A DNA stretch of 49,846 nt from Clostridiaceae bacterium (GTDB lineage: Bacteria; Bacillota; Clostridia; Clostridiales; Clostridiaceae). A program made the position numbers and the translations under genes. Positions 1 to 8,212 of the stretch are shown one piece after another. Each line of letters opens with the position of its first letter. The first letter of the stretch is position 1. Below the pieces are notes generated by a model, which was not told where the DNA came from, did not search any database, and saw nothing but the letters and a program-made list of their open reading frames with translations. The stretch is taken from the NCBI GenBank assembly GCA_014380625.1, contig JACMJL010000251.1, positions 1-49,846 of the forward strand. Reading direction: 5' to 3'.

Positions 1-17
1 AAATTAGATATTAATAT

Positions 18-93
18 GGTTTACTAGCTCAGTTGGTAGAGCACATGACTTTTAATCATGGTGTCCGGGGTTCGATTCCCCGGTAAGCCACCA
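18..93 (+). tRNA. tRNA-Lys (anticodon TTT)
   Basis: A complete cloverleaf can be drawn. The 7-bp acceptor stem GGTTTAC/GTAAGCC (18-24 with 83-89) contains one G-U pair. The anticodon stem CATGA/TCATG (44-48 with 56-60) encloses loop CTTTTAA, so the anticodon is TTT at 51-53 and reads Lys AAA/AAG codons. The T arm carries GGTTCGATTCC, and the CCA end is encoded at 91-93. A terminator hairpin follows directly. Confidence 0.97.
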
Positions 94-97
94 AAAT

Positions 98-129
98 AAA
101 ACTATACTGTAAATCAGTATAGTTTTTTT
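98..129 (+). terminator. Rho-independent terminator after tRNA-Lys
   Basis: An 11-bp stem (99-109 with 115-125) with a 5-nt loop runs into a T tract ending at 129. It ends the tRNA transcript before the acetyltransferase gene. Confidence 0.85.
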
Positions 130-191
130 ACTTTAGAAATATAAAAATTACTAGCTTGTTGAATTATATAGATAGAAGGGGGATTGTTATT

Positions 192-1427
192 GTGGAAGTA
201 AAATTATTTAACATTGAAGATAAAAATAGATTGGTTGAATTTAATAATCTTGTTCATAGAGAAGATCTAGAACACCACATTGATAATTTGATGTTTAAGA
301 ATCCATTTAATAGTATAAAGAACTTTGCCTACTTAGAAATTTATGGTAAGATAGTAGCCATGGTAGGTTTTCTAGAGTATAAGCAACAGTTTGGTGAGGA
401 ACAAATAAATATAGGGGAAATCACCTACGTAGGTACTAATCCAGAGTATAGAAAAAGAGGATTGATTAGAGAACTTATAAATTATTGGTTATGTTATGCT
501 AAGGATAAGGGTATAGAGTTATGTTTTCTTTATGGAATTTCAGATTTCTATCAACAGTTTGGTTTTGAATACGCAGTTCCAACCTATCTTTATAACTATG
601 TAACAATTGAAAAAGGAATGCTAAGGGAGATAAAAGGAAATTATAGAATAGAAAAACTTTCTAGTCATAGTGAAAAGTATGCTAAAGAAATAAAAACTAT
701 ATATGATAAAAGCTCCAAGGAGAATTTTTGTAGTAAAGTTAGAAGTCTAGAATATTTTAAATATAGACTTAAAAATACAAACAAAGGTGAACATCGATGG
801 TATGTGGTTTTAGAACAAGAAGAGGTTAAAGGCTACATATGGTTATCTACATCTGACAGTAAAATTAAAATTAGAGAAGCAAATATAGATGATGATGAAG
901 CAGGAAAAAGTCTAAGTGGACTTTTATATTCTCTTACGGAAAGTATAGAAGATATTGAACTAATTGGATTAAAACTGCCCTTAAATAATAGCTTTGCAAA
1001 GTATTTATATAAAAAGGGAGCAAAATTTTCCTGTACAAACGAATTATATACAGAAAATTGGGCTGGAATGTATAAAATACTAGATCTACAGGCTTCCATG
1101 AAAAAACTCATATCCGCCTTTGAAAAAAGGTTATGCAACTCAAAATTTCATGAATATACTGGGTATTTTGATATTAAAACTGAAATTGGCAAAGTAGGAC
1201 TCAATATTGATAGGGGTAAAGTTACAGTAACCAACAATTTTAAATTAGGTGAGGAAGTGGAAATTCCAATAAATATTTTAACTTCAATATACACAGGATA
1301 TAAAGATATTAACTATTACGAAAGACAGCTAAAATTTAAAAATGAAGAAATTAAGGATATTCTTAAAGTTTTATTTCCTTTAGAGAATCCATATATTTGG
1401 GATTTAGAGATGAGTGACGAATTATAA
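192..1427 (+). CDS. Eis-like GNAT family N-acetyltransferase
   Basis: Probably transfers an acetyl group from acetyl-CoA to an amine; the substrate cannot be read from sequence. The N-terminal GNAT domain (about residues 1-140) has the acetyl-CoA pyrophosphate-loop motif YRKRGLIREL (residues 86-95) and a conserved FYQQFGFEYA block (about 119-128). A second acetyltransferase-like part follows. The C-terminal 100 residues resemble the sterol-carrier-like domain of Eis-type enzymes, ending in an LFP...P block. I chose GTG 192 because AGAAGGGGG lies 9 nt upstream; the longer frame opening with TTG 156 has no ribosome site. At 411 residues it matches the usual length of this multi-domain family. 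The next gene begins about 20 nt downstream, so the two may be co-transcribed. Some Eis relatives modify aminoglycosides, but nothing here shows that activity. Confidence 0.85.
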   Translation: MEVKLFNIEDKNRLVEFNNLVHREDLEHHIDNLMFKNPFNSIKNFAYLEIYGKIVAMVGFLEYKQQFGEEQINIGEITYVGTNPEYRKRGLIRELINYWLCYAKDKGIELCFLYGISDFYQQFGFEYAVPTYLYNYVTIEKGMLREIKGNYRIEKLSSHSEKYAKEIKTIYDKSSKENFCSKVRSLEYFKYRLKNTNKGEHRWYVVLEQEEVKGYIWLSTSDSKIKIREANIDDDEAGKSLSGLLYSLTESIEDIELIGLKLPLNNSFAKYLYKKGAKFSCTNELYTENWAGMYKILDLQASMKKLISAFEKRLCNSKFHEYTGYFDIKTEIGKVGLNIDRGKVTVTNNFKLGEEVEIPINILTSIYTGYKDINYYERQLKFKNEEIKDILKVLFPLENPYIWDLEMSDEL

Positions 1428-1447
1428 AAGAAAGGAATTTGATTATT

Positions 1448-1687
1448 ATGGAACAAAATATTAGCAGTGAAATTTTAGATAAATTAACTAAGGTATGTTT
1501 GTGTAAGGGTATCCCAAGATCCACAATGAAAAAAGCCATTAAAAATGGAGCTACCACTGTAGAAGAGGTAAGAAAAGCAACTGGAGCTGGATCAGGACCT
1601 TGTGCAGGAAGAAGATGCACACCAAAGATAGAAGAATTACTTAAACAGGCATCAGAAGCGACAATTGACCCAGATGCACCATTTTAA
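1448..1687 (+). CDS. BFD-like [2Fe-2S]-binding small protein
   Basis: A 79-residue stand-alone BFD-like domain. In bacterioferritin-associated ferredoxin and in NifU or nitrite reductase modules this fold binds a [2Fe-2S] cluster through four cysteines. All four are visible: Cys17 and Cys19 (VCLC), then Cys52 and Cys57 (GPCAGRRC), giving C-x-C-x32-C-x4-C. ATG 1448 is preferred over an in-frame TTG at 1439 because the AAAGGA at 1431-1436 is 11 nt before the ATG but only 2 nt before the TTG. It likely has an electron-transfer or iron-handling role. No ferritin or reductase partner lies next to it. A small membrane-protein gene follows 18 nt later. Confidence 0.88.
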   Translation: MEQNISSEILDKLTKVCLCKGIPRSTMKKAIKNGATTVEEVRKATGAGSGPCAGRRCTPKIEELLKQASEATIDPDAPF

Positions 1688-1705
1688 ATAGCAGGAGGAA
1701 AATAA

Positions 1706-1978
1706 ATGCAACAAATGATATCTAAACTACTTATATTTTTGTTTTTTTTAGCATGTATCTATTATGCTAAAGTCTTAAATGATAAGAAAAGAAAGCTTGA
1801 AGAGAAAAGGGACGCAGAAAATAGAAATGCTAACAACACAATTTTAGGGTATAAAGTAATAATTAATGAAAGAAGAGACAAAATTAAAGCTAGTGGAGAC
1901 TTATCCCCAGAGCAAATAAAGGAAGCGCTTTCTAAAATTGATGAAATTGAAAAGAGTTACAAATTAAAAAGGAACTAG
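1706..1978 (+). CDS. small membrane-anchored coiled-coil protein, unknown function
   Basis: I do not recognise the family. The 90-residue product starts with one hydrophobic segment (about residues 5-22). It continues with a highly charged Lys/Glu-rich stretch predicted to form a helix or coiled coil on the cytoplasmic side. It has a strong ribosome site, GCAGGAGG (1691-1698), 7 nt before ATG 1706, and follows the BFD-like gene closely, so it is probably co-transcribed with it. Its stop codon lies inside the following terminator stem. The clear ribosome site and terminator argue that this is a real gene. Confidence 0.75.
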   Translation: MQQMISKLLIFLFFLACIYYAKVLNDKKRKLEEKRDAENRNANNTILGYKVIINERRDKIKASGDLSPEQIKEALSKIDEIEKSYKLKRN

Positions 1979-2003
1979 CAAAGTCATGCTAGTTCCTTTA
2001 TCT
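1971..2003 (+). terminator. Rho-independent terminator overlapping a stop codon
   Basis: A perfect 10-bp stem GGAACTAGCA/TGCTAGTTCC (1971-1980 with 1987-1996) is followed by a short T-rich stretch. The TAG stop of the upstream small gene is inside the 5' arm. Confidence 0.75.
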
Positions 2004-2317
2004 ATTTAATTTAAGGGGGTTAAATTAAATTTAGTTCAATAAATTAATAATACTATTTTAATATGTACATACAATGTCGGATATAAGAATAATTTGTAAA
2101 CTATAATTATAATTTAATTAAATAACTGATTTAACAAGAATTGTAGTTGTTTTTTTATTATAGTTACTTCTCCAACTCATCTTTACCGTTTGCTTATAAT
2201 AAAGTTTTCATTTCTTTTTTATCATTTATATATTATAATAAGGGTTAAGAAGAAAAATAATTAATATTATTTTTTCAAAAAGTCTATATAAAAATTTAAA
2301 ATTACGGAGGTATACAT
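1979..2317. other. intergenic region upstream of fba
   Basis: About 340 bp without a gene. Apart from the terminator at its left edge it is A+T-rich and holds no convincing open reading frame or structured RNA. A TATAAT at 2234-2239 is a plausible -10 box for fba, but I see no good -35 at the right distance (TTTCTT at 2211-2216 is the best). The strong ribosome site ACGGAGG lies at about 2304-2310. Confidence 0.5.
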
Positions 2318-3181
2318 ATGTTAGTATCAGTAAAGGAAATGTTAAATAAGGCTAGAGAAGGGAAATATGCTGTAGGTCAATTTAACATCAATAACTTAGA
2401 ATGGACTAAAGCAATTTTACTATCAGCTCAAGAAAATAATTCCCCAGTTATATTAGGTGTTTCTGAAGGCGCAGGAAAATATATGGGTGGTTATAATACT
2501 GTTGTTGGAATGGTTAATGGTTTATTAAAGGATTTAAAGATAACAGTTCCAGTTGCATTACATTTAGATCACGGTAGTTATGAAGGTTCACTTCAAGTAA
2601 TTGAAGCAGGATTTTCTTCAGTTATGTTCGATGGTTCACATTATTCTATCGAAGAAAACATTGCAAAGACAAAAGAAATAGTTAGAATAGCTGGCGAAAA
2701 AGGACTTTCTGTGGAAGCAGAGGTAGGTTCAATCGGTGGTGAAGAAGACGGTGTTGTAGGTGGAGGCGAAGTTGCTGATCCAGCTGAATGTAAATTAGTA
2801 GCAGATTTAGGAGTTACAATATTAGCTGCTGGTATTGGTAATATTCATGGTAAATATCCTGCAAACTGGAAAGGATTAAACTTTGAAGTTTTAGCTGCTA
2901 TAAAAGCACTTACTGGTGATGTTCCTTTAGTTCTACATGGTGGTACAGGAATTCCAGAAGATATGATTAAAAAAGCTATATCTTTAGGTGTCGCAAAAAT
3001 AAATGTTAATACAGAATGTCAATTAGTTTTTGCTGCAGCTACTCGTAAATACATAGAAGCAGGCAAAGATTTAACCGGTAAGGGTTTTGACCCACGTAAA
3101 TTGTTAGGACCTGGTTTCGAAGCAATTAAAGCTACTGTTACAGAAAAAATAGTTTTATTTGGTTCTGTAAACAAAGCTTAG
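2318..3181 (+). CDS. fba: class II fructose-1,6-bisphosphate aldolase
   Basis: Zn-dependent cytoplasmic aldolase that cleaves fructose 1,6-bisphosphate to dihydroxyacetone phosphate and glyceraldehyde 3-phosphate in glycolysis, and runs in reverse in gluconeogenesis. The 287-residue length is typical of the short class II (type B) enzymes of Firmicutes. The catalytic Asp and metal-binding His are in ALHLDHGSYEG (Asp84, His85). Further metal or phosphate contacts are in the GNIHGKYP block (about residue 180) and LHGGTGIP (about 208-215). ATG 2318 has ACGGAGG 7 nt upstream. Transcribed alone and closed by a strong bidirectional terminator. A tagatose-bisphosphate aldolase role is possible in this family but less likely for a single-gene locus. 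Confidence 0.95.
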   Translation: MLVSVKEMLNKAREGKYAVGQFNINNLEWTKAILLSAQENNSPVILGVSEGAGKYMGGYNTVVGMVNGLLKDLKITVPVALHLDHGSYEGSLQVIEAGFSSVMFDGSHYSIEENIAKTKEIVRIAGEKGLSVEAEVGSIGGEEDGVVGGGEVADPAECKLVADLGVTILAAGIGNIHGKYPANWKGLNFEVLAAIKALTGDVPLVLHGGTGIPEDMIKKAISLGVAKINVNTECQLVFAAATRKYIEAGKDLTGKGFDPRKLLGPGFEAIKATVTEKIVLFGSVNKA

Positions 3182-3193
3182 TTTAATTATATT

Positions 3194-3241
3194 AAAAACC
3201 TGATTTTATTTTGGATATCCAGAATAAAATCAGGTTTTTTT
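3194..3241. terminator. bidirectional terminator between fba and the DUF4363 gene
   Basis: A 16-bp stem (3195-3210 with 3223-3238) encloses an inner TGGATATCCA palindrome. There is a T run on the plus-strand side and A residues on the other side, so it can serve both convergent genes. Confidence 0.85.
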
Positions 3242-3256
3242 ATTTCAGATGGCTAC

Positions 3257-3637
3257 CTAGAATATATTTTCTAAGTTGATTTTTTCTATTTTAGTTATAT
3301 GCTCTATAAAAAACTTTATTACATTATTTGAGGCTAAAGCTTCATCTTTATTTTTACAATTAATATATTTAGTTAACTTCCATAATTCATCATTAATATT
3401 ATCCATTTCCTTATGATCAATAAACAAAGATAATTTATGGGAGGAATCTTCCCACAAATTAAAAAACATTAAAGAAAATTCCTCGGCTTTATCCCAAGAA
3501 GCATCCTTAATATTAGTATCCATAGCTATATTTATAGCATCCAACTTGTTACATACTTTATCTAAATAATTAATTGAAAAAACTAAGGAAAATAGCATTA
3601 TACAAAAGAGAGTAACTGAGATATACACACTTTTCAT
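3257..3637 (-). CDS. DUF4363 family protein
   Basis: A 126-residue protein with one N-terminal hydrophobic segment (about residues 5-22), which may be a membrane anchor or signal peptide, followed by a helical domain. The family is known mainly as the partner of DUF421/YetF proteins in Clostridia and Bacilli, and that partner lies directly upstream with a 4-bp overlap, so translation is probably coupled. No enzymatic motif is visible. In Bacillus, YetF-type proteins belong to the spore-associated SpoVA/YetF/YdfS group, so a link to the spore or envelope is possible. That link is inference. Confidence 0.82.
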   Translation of the reverse strand: MKSVYISVTLFCIMLFSLVFSINYLDKVCNKLDAINIAMDTNIKDASWDKAEEFSLMFFNLWEDSSHKLSLFIDHKEMDNINDELWKLTKYINCKNKDEALASNNVIKFFIEHITKIEKINLENIF

Positions 3638-4323
3638 GGTTTAACCTTCTTTTCTATTTTATTTTGATAGTAGAACTTTTCCTTTGAATCAATACAGGCT
3701 AGAAAAATGTTTTCAACAGAGGCAATTTGGTGCTTATCTAATTGTTCCATTAGCCATTTTTCTGTTTTATGGAGGTAGTCAAGGCTCTCTTTATTGATTT
3801 TACCATCTAAGATTAAAGTTACAGGAAGCAAGCTTTCCTTTTCATTAATTTTAAGATTTTCTTTTGTGGCTGGAGTTGTTTTTATTTTTGGTAAAACTGA
3901 AATTTGACCGCTAGTTTCTAAAACTGCATACTGGATATCTTGAATATCAAAATATCCCTTTAGCCTTAACTCTTCAAATAAATCATTTAGATTTAATTGT
4001 TGATTCTTTAGCTCCTGAATATTAATAGTTCCTTTAGATATTACAATACTAGGTTTGCCTGTAATAATTCCTCGGGTTTTTTCATACTTTAATTGAACCG
4101 CTGCTAAAAAAACTTCAAGTAACAGTAGTGTTATTATTGGAATAATCCCGTTAATAAGAGGTATCTGAGTATCCGTCATTGGGAGAGATGCAAGCTCTGA
4201 GATCATAATAGTTATGGACAGTTCAAAGGGTTCAAGTTGACCGATTTGCCGTTTACCCATTATTCTCATGGTGAATAGAACCAATGTGTAAAGAATTATT
4301 GTTCTAATTAAAACTGTAAACAT
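3634..4323 (-). CDS. DUF421 (YetF-like) membrane protein
   Basis: 229 residues. The N-terminal third is hydrophobic with about three membrane segments (residues 1-85) and includes the conserved RIMGKRQIGQLEPFEL block typical of DUF421/YetF. The C-terminal half is soluble and cytoplasmic. Relatives in Bacillus (YetF, YdfS, YrbG) influence spore properties, and their biochemical role is still unsettled. The ribosome site GGGAGC lies upstream of ATG 4323. It overlaps the DUF4363 gene by 4 bp and forms a two-gene minus-strand operon that ends at the terminator shared with fba. Confidence 0.88.
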   Translation of the reverse strand: MFTVLIRTIILYTLVLFTMRIMGKRQIGQLEPFELSITIMISELASLPMTDTQIPLINGIIPIITLLLLEVFLAAVQLKYEKTRGIITGKPSIVISKGTINIQELKNQQLNLNDLFEELRLKGYFDIQDIQYAVLETSGQISVLPKIKTTPATKENLKINEKESLLPVTLILDGKINKESLDYLHKTEKWLMEQLDKHQIASVENIFLACIDSKEKFYYQNKIEKKVKP

Positions 4324-4511
4324 ATAAAAGCTCCCTCTGTGTATAATTTTTGCTACTTAAATAAAGATTATATATAAATTGAAATACTTTTTAATCTTAA
4401 TAAAGTATAATATTAGTGAATGTTATTAAAGAACTGAGTGTACTTAAAGTGATATATTCTTAAATTTATTAATTAGAATTATAAAAAATAAAAAGATGGA
4501 GGTAGAATAAG

Positions 4512-6170
4512 TTGAGTAAGTTAAAGCTAATTTTAAGTGATAATAGGGAAATTTTTGTTGAAAAAGGTAAACCTATTTATGAAATTATTGAAGAAAATAA
4601 ACTAAGGGGAAATATACCTATAGTATTAGCTACAATTAATGGAGAAATACATGAGTTATATGAAAAGATAGATAAGGAAGGAAATTTTAATATAATTGAT
4701 ACTAGTAAAAGTATAGGTGTGAATGTCTATACTAGAAGTATACAATTTGTTATGATTAAAGCCGTAAAAGAAGTATTTCCTGATGCCGTTGTTACTATAG
4801 AGCATTCTATAAATAGAGGTTTAATTGGCGAGATTCATAGGGAGTGCTCCTTGAGTATTGATGATATTCCAATAATTAAGGAAAAAATGAGAGAAATCAT
4901 TGAAAAAAACTTTATTATTAATAAAGTTTGCGTAACAAAGGCTGAAGCAATTAATATTTTTCAAGGGTATAATATGGATGATAAAGTAAGGTTTTTAAAA
5001 CATTTGACAGATGAATATGTAATGCTCTATGAAATAGATGGATTATATGACTATTTTTATGGACATATGGCTTATTCAACTGGGGAACTTAAATATTTTG
5101 AACTTAACTATTATGAGACTGGGTTTTTATTAAGATTTCCTTTGGAATCAGACCCTCTAAAAATTCCAAGGTTTGTAGGTTATAAAAAACTTGATAAAAT
5201 TTACTATGAAACAGAAAAATGGGGAAATATAATGGGTGTAGGTGATGTTGGATCTCTTAACGATAAGGTAGTTAATGGAGATATATTTAATATAATTAGA
5301 GTTTCAGAAGGGTTTCATGAAAAGAAAATAGCGAATATAGCAGACTTAGTATATGAAAGAGAAAAAATCAAGCTAGTTTTAATAGCAGGACCATCCTCCT
5401 CTGGAAAAACCACCTTTTCTAGGCGATTAGGCATTCAACTTACAGTAAATGGATTAATTCCAGTTCCTATTTCTTTAGATGATTATTTTGTTAACCGCGA
5501 ACTTACCCCTAAGGATGAGAATGGTGAATATGACTTTGAGTCTATTTATTCATTAGATTTAGAACTTTTTAATAGTAATTTGCAGGATTTACTTGAAGGG
5601 AAAGAAGTATGTATACCAAACTATAATTTTAAAACAGGTAAACGAGAATGGACGGAAGACAAGATAATTCTTCCAAGCAATGGTGTTTTAATTGTGGAGG
5701 GCATTCATGGTTTAAATGAAATATTAACTTCTTCAATTCCAAAAGAACAAAAGTTTAAGATATATATAAGTGCACTAACTCAGCTAAACATAGATAACCA
5801 CAATAGAATATTTACTACAGATGTAAGAATAATAAGAAGAATAGTAAGAGACTTTTTATCAAGGGGGTATGGTGCTGAGGATACTCTAAAAATGTGGGCA
5901 TCTATAAGGCGAGGCGAAGAAAAGAATATTTTTGTTTTTCAAGAGGAAGCAGATACTATGTTCAATTCAACTTTAGTCTACGAGTTATGTATATTAAAAA
6001 AATATGCACTGGCGGAGCTTGCCAAAATTGATGAGGATAGTCCTGTATACTATGAAGCATTAAGACTAAAGAGCTTTTTAGGCTTTTTTAAAGACGTAAA
6101 CGTAGAAATGGTTCCAGAGAACTCTCTTCTACGAGAATTTGTGGGCGGAAGTTGTTTTTATAAGTATTAG
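4512..6170 (+). CDS. nucleoside (uridine-type) kinase with N-terminal TGS/ThrRS-like domain
   Basis: 552 residues in three parts. Residues about 1-65 look like a TGS domain. Residues about 75-225 align with the second domain of threonyl-tRNA synthetase (for example IKAVKEVFPDAV near residue 85 and STGELKYFEL near 195). The ThrRS metal/editing residues are not kept: the HSxxH position reads RSIQF, and the C-x-x-x-H region reads FYGHM. The C-terminal half is a P-loop kinase of the uridine kinase/phosphoribulokinase family with GPSSSGKTT starting near residue 293 and a downstream IVEGIHGLNE. It probably phosphorylates a nucleoside with NTP in the cytoplasm. TTG 4512 is chosen because GGAGG lies 9 nt upstream. 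Single gene, about 30 bp before sdaAB. Confidence 0.85.
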   Translation: MSKLKLILSDNREIFVEKGKPIYEIIEENKLRGNIPIVLATINGEIHELYEKIDKEGNFNIIDTSKSIGVNVYTRSIQFVMIKAVKEVFPDAVVTIEHSINRGLIGEIHRECSLSIDDIPIIKEKMREIIEKNFIINKVCVTKAEAINIFQGYNMDDKVRFLKHLTDEYVMLYEIDGLYDYFYGHMAYSTGELKYFELNYYETGFLLRFPLESDPLKIPRFVGYKKLDKIYYETEKWGNIMGVGDVGSLNDKVVNGDIFNIIRVSEGFHEKKIANIADLVYEREKIKLVLIAGPSSSGKTTFSRRLGIQLTVNGLIPVPISLDDYFVNRELTPKDENGEYDFESIYSLDLELFNSNLQDLLEGKEVCIPNYNFKTGKREWTEDKIILPSNGVLIVEGIHGLNEILTSSIPKEQKFKIYISALTQLNIDNHNRIFTTDVRIIRRIVRDFLSRGYGAEDTLKMWASIRRGEEKNIFVFQEEADTMFNSTLVYELCILKKYALAELAKIDEDSPVYYEALRLKSFLGFFKDVNVEMVPENSLLREFVGGSCFYKY

Positions 6171-6200
6171 AACAGCTAATTATAAAAGGTTGGTGTTTTT

Positions 6201-6881
6201 TTGAAAGAGTATAGCATTTTTGACATTATTGGTCCAGTTATGATTGGGCCCTCTAGCTCACATACTGCAGGTGCTGCAAGGCTTGGTAAAGTAGCTAGGG
6301 CTATTGCAAATGGGGAATTAGAAAAAGTTGAATTTTTACTTCATGGTTCTTTTAGTAAAACTTATAGAGGGCATGGAACTGATAGGGCATTAGTAGCTGG
6401 GATTTTAGGCTTTGAGCCTTGGGATGAGAGATTAAGGGATTCTTTAAATATAGCAAAAGAAAGAAATATCCAGGTTAGTTTTATAGAAACAAACCTAGGT
6501 GATGTACACCCTAATACAGTGAAATTTTTAATGACCCTGAAAGATAACAGTTTAGTAGAAGTAATGGGATCATCCATTGGTGGGGGAAATATTTTAATAA
6601 GTGAAGTAGATAATGAAAAGGTTGAATTTAATGGCAACTATCCTACTATGCTAGTAAAACATAAGGATTTGCCAGGGATGATCTCAAAGGTAAGTGGCCT
6701 AATATCCAATGCAAATATTAATATTGCTTTTCTAAAGGTCTATAGGATAAGCAAAGGACAGACTGCCACAATGGTTTTTGAAACAGATTCACCAGTTCCA
6801 GAAGTAGTAATAAATGAAATAAATGAATTGGGCAATATTGAAAATATAAGGGTTATTAATAAAGCAAAGGACGGAGAATAA
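6201..6881 (+). CDS. sdaAB: L-serine dehydratase, iron-sulfur type, beta subunit
   Basis: Beta chain of the two-subunit anaerobic L-serine dehydratase, which deaminates L-serine to pyruvate and ammonia using a [4Fe-4S] cluster. The 226 residues include the conserved GPSSSHTAGAARLG block near residues 16-30, an SSIGGGN block, and a C-terminal ACT-like regulatory domain (from about residue 148). The start is TTG 6201, with an AAAGG-type ribosome site at 6186-6190. The alpha-subunit gene begins 2 nt after its stop codon, so the two are one translational unit. The nucleoside kinase gene lies 30 bp upstream and may belong to the same transcript. Confidence 0.94.
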   Translation: MKEYSIFDIIGPVMIGPSSSHTAGAARLGKVARAIANGELEKVEFLLHGSFSKTYRGHGTDRALVAGILGFEPWDERLRDSLNIAKERNIQVSFIETNLGDVHPNTVKFLMTLKDNSLVEVMGSSIGGGNILISEVDNEKVEFNGNYPTMLVKHKDLPGMISKVSGLISNANINIAFLKVYRISKGQTATMVFETDSPVPEVVINEINELGNIENIRVINKAKDGE

Positions 6882-6883
6882 TA

Positions 6884-7756
6884 GTGTTTGTTAATTCAGC
6901 AAAAGAACTTGAAGAGATATGTAATAAAGATAATATTAGCATTTGTGAATATACTATAAGAAGTCAGGAAGAAGAGGGCATTAAGAGAGAAGATATTATT
7001 AAAAAAATGAGGAAAAACTTATTAATTATGCAGGAATCCTCTAAACGGGCTAGGTCAGTTGAGGTTATATCAGTAAGTGGACTAATAGGAGGAGATGCAG
7101 TAAAACTCTCAAAGTATGCGGAGAGCGGTAATTCACTTTGTGGGAATTTCTTAGTAAAGGCTATGGCAAGAGCATTATCCTCTAGCGAGGTTAATGCAGC
7201 TATGGGTAGAATAGTTGCAGCACCTACAGCGGGTTCCTGTGGTATACTACCGGCTGTAATAATTTCTGCTGGAGAAAAGTTGGAAAAGAAAGAGGAAGAT
7301 CTTATAGATGCATTAATTACAGCTTCAGCTATAGGGATTTTGATTGCTAAAAATGCTACATTATCTGGAGCTGAAGGCGGGTGCCAAGCTGAATGTGGAT
7401 CAGCAGCAGCCATGGGAGCAGCAGCAGTTGTTGAAATGATGGGTGGCACTCCAAGAATGGCATTAGATGCTGGAGCAATAGTAATTAAGAATATACTAGG
7501 ACTTGTTTGTGATCCTATTGCAGGCTTAGTAGAAGCCCCTTGTGCAAAGAGAAATATTTCTGGAACCGTTAATAGTCTAACAACAGCAGATTTGGTTATG
7601 AGTGGTGTAAAGAGTTTAATACCCTTTGATGATGCCGTACTAGCAATGCAACGTATTGGGAAACAGATGCCCTGTGAACTTAGAGAAACATCAATGGGGG
7701 GGCTTGCAACTACACCTACAGGTATCATGCTAAAGGAAAGGATACTTGGCAAGTAG
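6884..7756 (+). CDS. sdaAA: L-serine dehydratase, iron-sulfur type, alpha subunit
   Basis: Catalytic chain that carries the [4Fe-4S] cluster. 290 residues, the normal length. The cluster cysteines of the family are visible in SCGILPA, in the GGCQAECGSA block and in EAPCAKRN, together with the glycine-rich ATLSGAEGGC segment. GTG 6884 has GGAG about 8 nt upstream, inside the end of sdaAB. Works with sdaAB to turn serine into pyruvate, a common amino-acid fermentation step in clostridia. A long reading frame on the opposite strand here is a codon-bias shadow. Confidence 0.95.
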   Translation: MFVNSAKELEEICNKDNISICEYTIRSQEEEGIKREDIIKKMRKNLLIMQESSKRARSVEVISVSGLIGGDAVKLSKYAESGNSLCGNFLVKAMARALSSSEVNAAMGRIVAAPTAGSCGILPAVIISAGEKLEKKEEDLIDALITASAIGILIAKNATLSGAEGGCQAECGSAAAMGAAAVVEMMGGTPRMALDAGAIVIKNILGLVCDPIAGLVEAPCAKRNISGTVNSLTTADLVMSGVKSLIPFDDAVLAMQRIGKQMPCELRETSMGGLATTPTGIMLKERILGK

Positions 7757-7817
7757 AGTTCTATATTATTTGATACTATAATATAATATCTATGGTACAA
7801 ATATAAAAGGTGATTTC

Positions 7818-8159
7818 GTGGGTGATAGAAGACTTATTGAAAATTATTATACAGACTATTATAATTTAATTGATATACTTTGTAAGCTTACAAATAATTA
7901 TAGGCTTCTAATTGGCGGTGCCGGTGAAATAAATCAAATAACCCTTGCACATAAGAAGGATGTTAAAAAGGCACTTAAAAGGGTTCGTGTAGTTGGAGAT
8001 ATGATTGATGATATATTGTCAATTCTAGAAAAAACTGAAGTGAGCTATTTTGATTATTGTAGAATTAAGGCTGATGTAGTTAAAGAAAAGTTAGAATTTG
8101 AATATGTAAAGTCAGAAGTTGAGGCTCTAGTAGCTTTAAATGAAGAAAAAAAGGTGTGA
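7818..8159 (+). CDS. small protein of unknown function
   Basis: Not recognised. The 113-residue product looks mostly helical and charged, with no membrane segment, signal peptide or cysteine motif. The start is GTG 7818 with AAAGGTG at about 7806-7812. It follows sdaAA by 61 bp; that gap holds TATAAT-like repeats (about 7778-7791) that could supply its own promoter. Its last codons run into the first arm of a strong terminator. Length, codon use and ribosome site suggest a real gene. Confidence 0.65.
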   Translation: MGDRRLIENYYTDYYNLIDILCKLTNNYRLLIGGAGEINQITLAHKKDVKKALKRVRVVGDMIDDILSILEKTEVSYFDYCRIKADVVKEKLEFEYVKSEVEALVALNEEKKV

Positions 8160-8212
8160 TTATTTAAATCACACCTTTTTCAGAGTGTGATTTTTAAAAT
8201 CACACCTTTTTA
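8146..8212. terminator. double hairpin bidirectional terminator with repeated arms
   Basis: Two hairpins use the same arm sequence. The first is AAGGTGTGATT (8151-8161) with AATCACACCTT (8167-8177), and the second is GTGTGATTTT (8185-8194) with AAAATCACAC (8196-8205). Each is followed by T5 on the plus strand (8176-8180 and 8207-8211). On the minus strand the first hairpin runs into a T tract and would end the pssA transcript. The arms can also pair in alternative ways. Confidence 0.85.

Noticed and set aside
6964-7800. 278-residue open frame on the minus strand over sdaAA
   Set aside because: Exactly antisense to a well-supported gene, with low-complexity Ala/Ser/Pro-rich composition and no ribosome site; it is a codon-bias shadow.
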